From NCBI RefSeq assembly GCF_001593605.1, contig NZ_CP012836.1, positions 1,488,001-1,552,000 on the forward strand: a stretch of DNA of 64,000 nucleotides, in the 5' to 3' direction. A program made the position numbers and the translations under genes. Positions 55,038 to 62,990 of the stretch are shown one piece after another (positions within the stretch are counted from its first letter, which is position 1; the number at the start of each line of letters is the position of its first letter). The stretch is from Algoriphagus sanaruensis. Lineage in GTDB: Bacteria; Bacteroidota; Bacteroidia; Cytophagales; Cyclobacteriaceae. The notes beneath the pieces are model-generated. The model did no database searches. It was not told the DNA's origin and saw nothing but the letters and a program-made list of their open reading frames with translations.

Positions 55038-56003
55038 TTAGATAAGCGTGTTTTTGGGAGGAAAGTAACTCGGCAAATTTTTCAAAATATCCGTCGTCAT
55101 TCCATCCAAGTCATAATCCGGTTGCCATCCCCAGTCTTCCCGAGCACGGCTATCGTCTATGCTATCCGGCCAGGAGTCTGCGATGGCCTGACGGAAGTCG
55201 GGATTGAATTCAATCTGGAAGTCAGGAACGTGCTTTTTGATGCTTTCGAAGATCTCTTTTGGGGAAAAGCTCATTCCTGCTAAGTTGTAGCTGGAGCGGA
55301 TTTTTACCGATTCCCGAGGGGCATTCATCAGATCCAATGTGGCTTTGATCGCATCTGGCATGTACATCATCGGCAAGTAACTGTCTTCGCGAAGGAAGCA
55401 GTTGAATTTTTCATTCGCAATGGCCTTGTGGTAGATATCCACTGCATAGTCAGTCGTGCCGCCTCCCGGTAGGGATTTGTATCCAATCAGACCTGGGTAG
55501 CGAAGGCTTCGCACGTCCACCCCATGCTTTTCGAAGTAGTATTCACACCATCGTTCTCCTGCCTGCTTGCTGATGCCGTAGACGGTGTTGGGTTCTTTTA
55601 CGCAGAATTGAGGGGTATTGAACTTCGGAGTATTGGGACCAAAAACGGCAATGGAGGAGGGCCAATAAATTTTGTCCAGTTTCTGTTCTTTGGCCAGTTC
55701 CAGAACATAAAGCAAGCTATCCATATTGAGATGCCAGGCAAAAAGCGGGTTCTTTTCCCCCGTAGCTGATAGGACTGCGGCCAAGTGATAAATCTGAGTG
55801 ACTTTTTCCTCTTTGACCAAATCCCGAAGTGCCTCTTTATTCATCACATCCAAGGTCTGGAATCGGCAAAAATCAAAAGCAGATCGGGCTGAATCTCTGA
55901 GGTCGGTCGCGATGACTTGTTCTCCTCCAAACTGATTGGCTAATGCCTGCGTAAGTTCCGAACCAAGCTGTCCTCCAGCTCCGATAACAAGAATCTTTTC
56001 CAT
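55038..56003 (-). CDS. NAD-dependent epimerase-fold L-threonine 3-dehydrogenase-like enzyme
   Basis: A 321-residue extended SDR. GAGGQLGSE (8-16) binds NAD. The catalytic triad includes Ser in PSSIAVFGP, and Tyr and Lys in TVYGISKQAGE. The sequence matches the SDR-type L-threonine 3-dehydrogenases known from Bacteroidota. It faces kbl, whose product cleaves 2-amino-3-ketobutyrate, so the pair would degrade threonine to glycine and acetyl-CoA. The divergent promoter region is 155 bp. Confidence 0.92.
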   Translation of the reverse strand: MEKILVIGAGGQLGSELTQALANQFGGEQVIATDLRDSARSAFDFCRFQTLDVMNKEALRDLVKEEKVTQIYHLAAVLSATGEKNPLFAWHLNMDSLLYVLELAKEQKLDKIYWPSSIAVFGPNTPKFNTPQFCVKEPNTVYGISKQAGERWCEYYFEKHGVDVRSLRYPGLIGYKSLPGGGTTDYAVDIYHKAIANEKFNCFLREDSYLPMMYMPDAIKATLDLMNAPRESVKIRSSYNLAGMSFSPKEIFESIKKHVPDFQIEFNPDFRQAIADSWPDSIDDSRAREDWGWQPDYDLDGMTTDILKNLPSYFPPKNTLI

Positions 56004-56017
56004 GTGAAAGTCTTTCG

Positions 56018-56047
56018 AAAACCCTCCAAATTCGTGTTGAGGGTTTT
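56018..56047. promoter_or_regulatory. Hairpin in the divergent threonine-catabolism promoter region
   Basis: 9-bp inverted repeat AAAACCCTC / GAGGGTTTT with a 12-base loop, 15 bp upstream of the dehydrogenase ATG. It has a T-rich side but ends no known gene. It could be an operator or an attenuator-type leader. A TATATTTG box follows at 56052-56059 on the kbl side. Confidence 0.4.
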
Positions 56048-56158
56048 TGTCTATATTTGGGTTTGCTTGCGCAAAAGTAGTAAAAAACCCATGCCTGAAT
56101 CGAATTTTTGATCAGCGGAAAAACAAACTTTGGAAATCATTAATAGCAATCCTATACC

Positions 56159-57355
56159 ATGTACGATCAGTTTAAACCCAAATTAGAACAAGAGTTAGCC
56201 TCCATCGAAGAAGCAGGTCTTTTCAAAAGAGAACGTATCATCACCTCTCCGCAAGCAGCGGAAATTACCATTGCCGGAGGTCAGCAAGTGCTGAATTTCT
56301 GTGCAAATAACTACCTCGGGCTTTCCTCACATCCCCGTGTCATTGAAGCGGCTAAAGCAGCCATTGATTCTCATGGATTTGGCATGTCTTCCGTGCGGTT
56401 CATTTGCGGCACGCAGGATATTCATAAGGAGTTGGAACAAAAGATCTCCGAATTTTTGGGTACTGAGGATACTATTTTGTATGCCGCAGCTTTTGACGCG
56501 AATGGGGGTGTGTTTGAACCGCTTTTTGGTCCGGAGGATGCGATCATTTCCGATGCGCTAAACCATGCCTCGATCATTGACGGAGTGAGATTGTGCAAAG
56601 CCATGCGCTACCGCTACGAGCACAACAATATGGCTGATTTGGAAAAGCAGCTTCAAGATGCCATCGCTGCAGGTGCCAAGCAAAAGATCATCGTGACCGA
56701 CGGAGTCTTCTCCATGGACGGTACGATTGCTCAGCTGGATAAAATCGTGGAATTGGCTGAGAAATATGAAGCTTTGATCATGTCCGATGAGTGTCATTCC
56801 ACTGGATTTATGGGCAAGACAGGCCGTGGTGTCCATGAGCACTGCGGGGTAATGGGTAAAATCGACATTATCACGGGTACCTTGGGTAAAGCCCTCGGTG
56901 GTGCTTCGGGAGGATTTACTTCGGGAAGAAAAGAAATCATCGAGTTGCTCCGTCAACGTTCGAGACCTTATTTGTTTTCAAACACTTTGGCACCATCGAT
57001 CACGGGAGCTTCCATTGCTGTATTGGATTTGTTATCAGAGACTACTGCTCTTCGCGATAAACTGGAGTCAAATACTGCGTATTTCAGAGAAAAGATGAAT
57101 GCAGCAGGTTTTGATATTAAGCCGGGAACACATCCAATAGTGCCTGTTATGCTGTACGATGCCGTGCTTTCGCAAAAGATGGCTGAGAAACTTTTGGCGA
57201 AAGGAATCTATGTGATTGGGTTTTACTATCCGGTGGTTCCCAAAGGTCAGGCTCGAATCCGAGTGCAGATTTCCGCAGGTCATGAACGGCATCATCTAGA
57301 TCAGGCTATTGCTGCGTTTATAGAGGTTGGAAAAGAATTGGGAGTGGTAAAATAA
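56159..57355 (+). CDS. kbl: 2-amino-3-ketobutyrate CoA ligase / glycine C-acetyltransferase
   Basis: A 398-residue PLP enzyme of the alpha-oxoamine synthase family. PLP Lys244 lies in [15 protein letters not shown]. The start [12 protein letters not shown] and [19 protein letters not shown] are diagnostic for KBL. It cleaves the product of threonine dehydrogenase to glycine and acetyl-CoA, or runs in reverse. It is divergent from the dehydrogenase gene and ends at a bidirectional terminator. Confidence 0.95.
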   Translation: MYDQFKPKLEQELASIEEAGLFKRERIITSPQAAEITIAGGQQVLNFCANNYLGLSSHPRVIEAAKAAIDSHGFGMSSVRFICGTQDIHKELEQKISEFLGTEDTILYAAAFDANGGVFEPLFGPEDAIISDALNHASIIDGVRLCKAMRYRYEHNNMADLEKQLQDAIAAGAKQKIIVTDGVFSMDGTIAQLDKIVELAEKYEALIMSDECHSTGFMGKTGRGVHEHCGVMGKIDIITGTLGKALGGASGGFTSGRKEIIELLRQRSRPYLFSNTLAPSITGASIAVLDLLSETTALRDKLESNTAYFREKMNAAGFDIKPGTHPIVPVMLYDAVLSQKMAEKLLAKGIYVIGFYYPVVPKGQARIRVQISAGHERHHLDQAIAAFIEVGKELGVVK

Positions 57356-57365
57356 ACTAAAAGTA

Positions 57366-57397
57366 AAAAGGCCGAAAATTAATTTTTCGGCCTTTTT
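57366..57397. terminator. Bidirectional terminator between kbl and cdaA
   Basis: Very strong hairpin with 13-bp arms (AAAAAGGCCGAAA / TTTCGGCCTTTTT, loop ATTAATT). It is flanked by T runs on both strands and lies between convergent stop codons. Confidence 0.93.
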
Positions 57398-57399
57398 AC

Positions 57400-58275
57400 T
57401 TAGGATTTGCTGGTCATGGCCAGCTTTTTCTTTTTGTTCAGATCGTATTCCGAGAGTTTTTCAAATCGGTCATCCAAGTCTTCGTTGTTCAAGTAGTCAT
57501 TGATAATTTCTCGAACTTCCTGGAAGGAAAGATTATGGAGTACTTTGCCGTTTTTAGCCATAGAAATTTGTCCTGTCTCTTCTGAGATTACCAAGATCAA
57601 AGCATCGGTGGCTTCAGACATTCCGATTCCGGCTCGATGCCTCAATCCAAATTGAGCAGGTACCTCTCGTTCAGTAACTGGGAGAATACAGCGTGCAGCT
57701 TTGATTCGTCCATTGTGAATGATCACAGCGCCATCATGAAGAGGACTGTATTTATTGAAGATTGAGACCAGCAAACGCTTGGAAAGTTCGGCGTCTAAAA
57801 TATCTCCGCTTTCAGCATAAAATTTCAATTCGGTACTGGAAGAAATAACCATTAAAGCTCCGGTATTGCTACCGGCCAAAGTTTTTGCGGCATCAATAAT
57901 CGGACTGATATTAAAGGCAGAATTTTCCTTTTTTCTCCAGAAAAATAAGATGTCTTTCCAGATGTTATCATTGGAAAGTAAGGACGATCTACCCACCAAT
58001 AAAAGGAATTTTCTAATTTCTGGCGCAAAAATGATAATGGCAGCAATCACCCCAACTCCCATGAATTGCCCCAAAATCGCAGAAAGCAATTCCATACGAA
58101 GTGCTCTTACCAGCAAATAGATTAAATAAATGGATAAGAAACCAAGGAAGATTTTGATGGCAACACTTCCCTTGAGCAGCTTATAGATTTGATATAAAAG
58201 CGCTGCCACCAACGCAATATCGATCATATTGACGATGGAGATATCTAAAAATCCAATTTTGAAAAGCAGGCTCAA
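57400..58275 (-). CDS. cdaA: Diadenylate cyclase CdaA
   Basis: A 291-residue membrane enzyme making c-di-AMP from two ATP. Three N-terminal membrane helices lie at about 10-28, 36-56 and 60-86. The DAC domain carries the catalytic DGAVIIHNGRI (near 190) and GLRHRAGIGMSE (near 215). CdaA controls osmolyte and wall homeostasis in other bacteria. The start overlaps the folP stop by 4 bp, so it is translated with folP. Confidence 0.95.
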   Translation of the reverse strand: MSLLFKIGFLDISIVNMIDIALVAALLYQIYKLLKGSVAIKIFLGFLSIYLIYLLVRALRMELLSAILGQFMGVGVIAAIIIFAPEIRKFLLLVGRSSLLSNDNIWKDILFFWRKKENSAFNISPIIDAAKTLAGSNTGALMVISSSTELKFYAESGDILDAELSKRLLVSIFNKYSPLHDGAVIIHNGRIKAARCILPVTEREVPAQFGLRHRAGIGMSEATDALILVISEETGQISMAKNGKVLHNLSFQEVREIINDYLNNEDLDDRFEKLSEYDLNKKKKLAMTSKS

Positions 58276-59156
58276 GGGTATAATTGTTCGAATAAAGTAA
58301 TGGTTTCTTTTGCTTCCTTAACGTCATGCACCCGGAGCAAGTTCGCTCCTTTGAGTAACGCCACCATATTTAGTGCGGTAGTCCCATTGAGCGCATGTTC
58401 TGGATCGGTATGCAGGAGCCGATAAATCATGGATTTTCTCGAAACTCCAACCAAAAGGGGACAGCCGAAGATTTGAAAAAGATCGATCTGCCGCAGCAAT
58501 TGGTAGTTTTGATCCAACGTTTTTGCAAAGCCAAAACCTGGGTCTAAGATTACATCTTTGATGCCAAGTTTTCTGAAGTTATCCATTTTTTGGGAGAAAT
58601 AATGCAGGATTTCGTTCAAAAAATCAGCATAGGACGTTTCTTGTTGCATGGTTTGAGGAGTGCCTCGCATATGCATGGCAATGTAAGGAAGTCCGGATTC
58701 AGCTACGACCTGTAGCATCATGGGGTCTAGTTCACCAGCAGAAATATCATTGATGATATCTGCCCCTGCATCAATTGCGGCTTGAGCAACTTGGGCTCTA
58801 AAACTATCCACAGAAAGTAAGATTTCAGGGAATTCTTTCTTGAGGATAGAAAAGGCAGGTTGGACTCTTGAAATTTCCTCTTCAACTGAAATGTCTTTGG
58901 CTCCTGGTCTTGTGCTGTATCCACCCAAGTCCAGAAGTTCAGCGCCATCCAGAATCATTTTTTCAGCTTTTTTGAGAAGTAAAGTGGAATTTCCACTGAT
59001 TCTACTTCCTTCAAAAAATGAATCTGGGGTTAGATTTAAAATACCCATCACCTTGGGCTTGGCAAAGGAATAAAGCCTTCCTTTGATTTGAAGTGTAAAT
59101 TTTTGGGGAAATACTCTATCTTCGATCGAAGAATTTTGTCCCTGAATAGGAAGCAT
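58272..59156 (-). CDS. folP: Dihydropteroate synthase
   Basis: A 294-residue folate enzyme joining dihydropterin pyrophosphate and p-aminobenzoate, the sulfonamide target. Motifs: MGILNLTPDSFFEG, GAELLDLGGYSTRPGA, VSVDSFRA and VILDPGFGFAKT. It overlaps cdaA by 4 bp. Its ATG is 14 bp from the start of the divergent DUF1599 gene, so its promoter must lie inside that gene. Confidence 0.96.
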   Translation of the reverse strand: MLPIQGQNSSIEDRVFPQKFTLQIKGRLYSFAKPKVMGILNLTPDSFFEGSRISGNSTLLLKKAEKMILDGAELLDLGGYSTRPGAKDISVEEEISRVQPAFSILKKEFPEILLSVDSFRAQVAQAAIDAGADIINDISAGELDPMMLQVVAESGLPYIAMHMRGTPQTMQQETSYADFLNEILHYFSQKMDNFRKLGIKDVILDPGFGFAKTLDQNYQLLRQIDLFQIFGCPLLVGVSRKSMIYRLLHTDPEHALNGTTALNMVALLKGANLLRVHDVKEAKETITLFEQLYP

Positions 59157-59170
59157 TAAACGAGTGGATT

Positions 59171-59725
59171 TTGGAAACGAAAACTAGCAACGAATATAGT
59201 CAAGTCATTTCCCGATGTAAAGAATTATTTCGGAAGAAAACAGTCGATTATGGTACAGCTTGGAGAATTTTAAGGATTTCATCAATTACCGATCAAATTT
59301 TCATCAAGGCCCAGCGTATCCGTTCAATTCAAGAAAAAGGCAGCCAAAAGGTCAATGATCCCATTGTGGATGAGTTTGTTGGCATCATAAATTACTGTCT
59401 CATTGCACTAATCCAGATTAGCCTGAAGGAGGATGAACGAATGGAGATTCCTTACGAGCAGCTCGAGCCTCATTATGATCATTGGGCGACAGCCACAAAA
59501 GGACTTCTAGAAAATAAAAATCACGACTACGGTGAGGCTTGGAGAGATATGCGTGTGAGCTCTATGACTGATATAATTTTGATGAAACTCTACCGAGTCA
59601 AGCAAATCGAGGACAATGAAGGCCAAACTCTAGTGTCTGAAGGAATAGAAGCCAACTATCAGGACATGATCAATTACGCAGTTTTTTGCCTGATCAAACT
59701 CGGCTATCACGAGTCCAATAACTAA
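59171..59725 (+). CDS. DUF1599 protein with internal duplication
   Basis: A 184-residue protein made of two similar halves. The motif VDYGTAWRILRISSITDQIF (near 25) recurs as HDYGEAWRDMRVSSMTDIIL (near 122), each followed by K-x-R-x-x-x-IE. This duplicated DUF1599 is found in Bacteroidota; the fold suggests a nucleotide-related role, but none is established. The start is TTG. It is first of a rightward run with DoxX and aroK. Confidence 0.85.
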   Translation: METKTSNEYSQVISRCKELFRKKTVDYGTAWRILRISSITDQIFIKAQRIRSIQEKGSQKVNDPIVDEFVGIINYCLIALIQISLKEDERMEIPYEQLEPHYDHWATATKGLLENKNHDYGEAWRDMRVSSMTDIILMKLYRVKQIEDNEGQTLVSEGIEANYQDMINYAVFCLIKLGYHESNN

Positions 59726-59759
59726 ACGTAAAAACTCCTAGATTTTAAAGCACAAACGC

Positions 59760-60857
59760 ATGAATAAGCAAACCATACTTTGGATTCTTCGATTTTTAGT
59801 AGGAGGCCTGTTTATTTTTTCTGGATTAATTAAGGTCAATGATCCTGTTGGAACAGCAATCAAACTGGAAGAATATTTTGATGTTTTTTCCAATGATATC
59901 GCTGGGTTCTTTCTGTACCTCAAGCCTTTTGCACTTCCGATTGCAGTAATTTTGGTGGTTTCTGAAGTGGTACTTGGGGTAATGTTGATTATCGGCTATC
60001 GACTCAAGCAAACCATTTGGGCTTTAGGGCTGATGATTTTGTTTTTCACCTTTTTGACATTCTTCTCAGCCTATTTCAACAAAGTAACAGATTGTGGCTG
60101 CTTTGGTGATGCCATCAAGTTGACGCCTTGGGAGTCTTTTTATAAGGATTTGATTCTTTTGATTTTCATTGGGTTTTTGTTTGCATTTCGGAAGAACTTG
60201 CCAGAAGATAGCCCTAAGTGGACAGCTTGGACTTCATTGTTGACTTTGGTCGCTTCTACCGGTCTTGCCATTTGGGCGATTCAAAATCTCCCATTTATTG
60301 ATTTTAGAGCTTACAAAGTGGGAGTTAATATTCCAGTGAATATGCAGCCTTCAGCCCCTCTGGAATACACCTATGTGATGAAAAAGGATGGACAAGAATT
60401 TCGATTTGATCAATATCCGACTGAGGAAGGTTATGAATTTGTCGAAATGTTGCTCAAAAATCCGGCTGCTCTACCCAAAATTTCAGATTTCGCAGCTTGG
60501 AATGCAGAAGGTGACCAGTCTGAGTTTTTGTTTGCGGGAAACAAGGTGATCATTTTAAGCTCCAATATGTCCAAGATGAGTGATAGTAATCTGGACCGAC
60601 TGAGCGAGATGGTTCATGATCTGGAAGGGGCTCCGGTTGACGTGGTTTTCATGGCAGCCGCTACTCAGGAGGAAATTGACTCCTTCCTTTCCCAACAAAA
60701 TTGGAGTGTGATAGGATTGCAGGCTGATGCTACAGTGGTGAAAACCATTATGCGATCTAATCCTGGAATAATGGTACTCAAAGATGGAGTAGTTCTTGAG
60801 AAGTATCATCATAACAATACTCCTGACGCGGGGGAAATAGTGGATTTATTTCTATGA
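59760..60857 (+). CDS. DoxX-family membrane protein of the BT_3928 type
   Basis: A 365-residue inner-membrane protein with about five hydrophobic helices in the first 190 residues (LVGGLFIFSGLIKVNDPVGT at the start, then four further segments). A soluble C-terminal domain of about 175 residues follows. It matches the BT_3928 DoxX-like family found across Bacteroidota. A Cys pair in KVTDCGCFGDAIK suggests redox chemistry. It overlaps aroK by 4 bp. Confidence 0.9.
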   Translation: MNKQTILWILRFLVGGLFIFSGLIKVNDPVGTAIKLEEYFDVFSNDIAGFFLYLKPFALPIAVILVVSEVVLGVMLIIGYRLKQTIWALGLMILFFTFLTFFSAYFNKVTDCGCFGDAIKLTPWESFYKDLILLIFIGFLFAFRKNLPEDSPKWTAWTSLLTLVASTGLAIWAIQNLPFIDFRAYKVGVNIPVNMQPSAPLEYTYVMKKDGQEFRFDQYPTEEGYEFVEMLLKNPAALPKISDFAAWNAEGDQSEFLFAGNKVIILSSNMSKMSDSNLDRLSEMVHDLEGAPVDVVFMAAATQEEIDSFLSQQNWSVIGLQADATVVKTIMRSNPGIMVLKDGVVLEKYHHNNTPDAGEIVDLFL

Positions 60858-61384
60858 TGAAATCGTTGAAAGTGGTTTTGGTAGGGCTTCCAGGAAGTGG
60901 GAAAAGTACATTCGGAAAGCAACTAGCCCAAGTACTTGGATTCACATACCTTGATTTGGATCAAGTGATTGAGGATTCGCATGCCCTGACTATCCCTGAG
61001 ATTTTTTCCAGATATGGAGAGGGGAAATTTAGAGAATGGGAAACAGAAAGCTTGGAAAAACTGCTATTGCGCGAAGATTCATTTGTTTTAGCTACAGGTG
61101 GGGGAGCTCCCTGCTTCAATGACAACATGGATTTGATCAATCAACATGGGATGTCAGTTTTTTTGGATGTGCCGTTGGATATTATTTCTTCTAGACTTAG
61201 AAGTTCAAAGGTTCAAAACAGGCCCATGTTTGAAGGTATGGACCAAGGCGAGATTAGTCTCAAATTAAAAAGTCTTTTGACCCAGCGGGAGTTTTTTTAT
61301 AACCAGGCAAAAATAAAGCTCAGCGGAGAAGATTTTTCCACTGAGCTATTGATGTACGAGCTGATTAATCAGCTCAAAAGTTAA
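60854..61384 (+). CDS. aroK: Shikimate kinase
   Basis: A 176-residue P-loop kinase that phosphorylates shikimate in aromatic amino acid synthesis. Walker A GLPGSGKST is at 11-19, DLDQVIED holds the Mg2+ site, and ATGGGAPC the shikimate site. The lid Arg is in RPMFEGM. It starts in the overlap with the DoxX gene and its end overlaps the convergent OmpP1 gene by 11 bp. Confidence 0.95.
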   Translation: MMKSLKVVLVGLPGSGKSTFGKQLAQVLGFTYLDLDQVIEDSHALTIPEIFSRYGEGKFREWETESLEKLLLREDSFVLATGGGAPCFNDNMDLINQHGMSVFLDVPLDIISSRLRSSKVQNRPMFEGMDQGEISLKLKSLLTQREFFYNQAKIKLSGEDFSTELLMYELINQLKS

Positions 61385-62888
61385 ATCCTAGGGTGAAGAT
61401 TCCAGAGGTAATTGAATTTTCAAGATAAGTTACCGGACCCACGTTTTGATCATTCGCATCTAATACTTGATAACTACGGTACATTCCATTGAATTTTTGC
61501 TGAACTAAGGCAAAATCTAGGTACAAGGTATTAAATCGAACACCCACACCTCCGCTAAGTTGAGTGCTGGTTTGATCTAGATCAGGGGAGTTACTGTAAG
61601 GATCCCCATAAAACCCATAACCAGCTCTGAATCTAAATCGATCTATTTTTGCTTCTCCACCTAATCGAAAATTGATGGTACTCCCGTAGCTATTTCGAAT
61701 AGCTTGATTATCGGGGCCCTCATCAAAGTCTCTGGAATTGAGTCTTGCTGCACTATAGTCTACCCAGTCAACATCTGCGCTTAGGAAACCATTCTTTCCA
61801 ATGAAAAAGGTTGCTCCTCCTCCAAGTTTCAATGGGGTTTGAAGATTGTAGGTACTGAGGAAAAGGTCGGTGTTCGCTTGCTGCAGTCCAAGCGTAATGT
61901 CTTCTTGCTCGAAGTAATAATTGTTAAAATCAGCAGTAATTCCTGCCTCGTATTCTTCATTAAGAGAGTACCAAGTTGGAGATTGGAAGTTGAAACCTAA
62001 ATTGACATAGTCAATCGGTTTGTAGATTAATCCCAAACTTAGATTGATGCCCGTCCCATTGATGAAAAGGTTTTCCCTGAGAGAAGAGGTTCGTAGCGGT
62101 TGATCTACAAATTCCTCATTATATTCTTTATAGGAAGAGAATGAAAGGGATCGAATTCCGATTCCAGCACCTACAAACACTTTGTGGTTAAAGTTTGCAC
62201 CATATGAAAATGACATCTGAGAAGCGGTTCCTTCCTGAGTTACATTTTCATCTTGAAATGGATTCCCTAAAACAAAGGAATCATAGGTGTTTGGACTATT
62301 TATCGGATTTCCATTTTGGTCTGTTACTATGGGATTGATTAAATAGGTTTGATAAGCAAGACCAGTTAGTCCAAAGTTTTCAATTTGATTTTCAGAAATC
62401 CCAAATGCGTCCTGGAGATAGAAATCAATGATAGAATTATCTCCTAAGACATCTGAAAAGAACCCAAACTCAGAATTGAAATTGGCTATCCGTTGAAAGC
62501 TTATTCCAAATGCACCTCCTTTGAAAGCACTAGTTTCAAGGCTACTTTTTGGGTTAGCCATTACATAGCTTAGGTTAGGCGCGCTAAAATTACCTGTGTT
62601 GTAGGATCTGTTTTGTCCTAAAAATCGAGTATCGATTCCCCAATCTGAATATCCTAATGAAAGGCTAGCTTCGGAAGATCTAAAAAAGCCCAAACCAGCT
62701 GGATTTCCAGCAATATTTGAAACATCTCCACCCAAAGACCATTGAGTACCTCCGATGCCCATGATACGAGCAGATCCTGAGGCGGGTGCTTGACTAAATC
62801 GTAGTGCGTCTAAATAATATCCGCTTTGAGCAAATGCACTCGAAATAGACAGAGACAAAAGGGCCAATACAAGTGATGTTAATCTCAT
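61374..62888 (-). CDS. OmpP1/FadL-family outer-membrane transporter
   Basis: A 504-residue protein with a signal peptide (to about residue 20) and a FadL-like beta barrel. The N-terminal hatch segment has ALRFSQAPASGSARIMGIGG and GGDVSNIAGNPAGLGFF, family hallmarks. Barrel strands end in the C-terminal FTLGFNF. FadL proteins take up hydrophobic compounds such as long-chain fatty acids; the substrate here is unknown. It converges with aroK. Confidence 0.92.
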   Translation of the reverse strand: MRLTSLVLALLSLSISSAFAQSGYYLDALRFSQAPASGSARIMGIGGTQWSLGGDVSNIAGNPAGLGFFRSSEASLSLGYSDWGIDTRFLGQNRSYNTGNFSAPNLSYVMANPKSSLETSAFKGGAFGISFQRIANFNSEFGFFSDVLGDNSIIDFYLQDAFGISENQIENFGLTGLAYQTYLINPIVTDQNGNPINSPNTYDSFVLGNPFQDENVTQEGTASQMSFSYGANFNHKVFVGAGIGIRSLSFSSYKEYNEEFVDQPLRTSSLRENLFINGTGINLSLGLIYKPIDYVNLGFNFQSPTWYSLNEEYEAGITADFNNYYFEQEDITLGLQQANTDLFLSTYNLQTPLKLGGGATFFIGKNGFLSADVDWVDYSAARLNSRDFDEGPDNQAIRNSYGSTINFRLGGEAKIDRFRFRAGYGFYGDPYSNSPDLDQTSTQLSGGVGVRFNTLYLDFALVQQKFNGMYRSYQVLDANDQNVGPVTYLENSITSGIFTLGFNF

Positions 62889-62960
62889 TTGTTGTTCGAC
62901 TGGTTTTGAAATTAAAACGCAATAGGGTTGTAAAGGTGTTGCTATTCAGAAAAAAAATCC

Positions 62961-62990
62961 TGAAAAAAAAAGGGGGAAATTAATTCCCCC
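62961..62990 (-). terminator. Terminator overlapping the last codons of the low-complexity gene
   Basis: 7-bp stem TTCCCCC / GGGGGAA around the stop codon, followed by nine T on the minus strand. It separates the low-complexity gene from the OmpP1 gene downstream. Confidence 0.75.

Noticed and set aside
57240..57260. tRNA-like T-arm sequence (GGCTCGAATCC)
   Set aside because: It lies within the kbl coding sequence and no acceptor or anticodon arm surrounds it.
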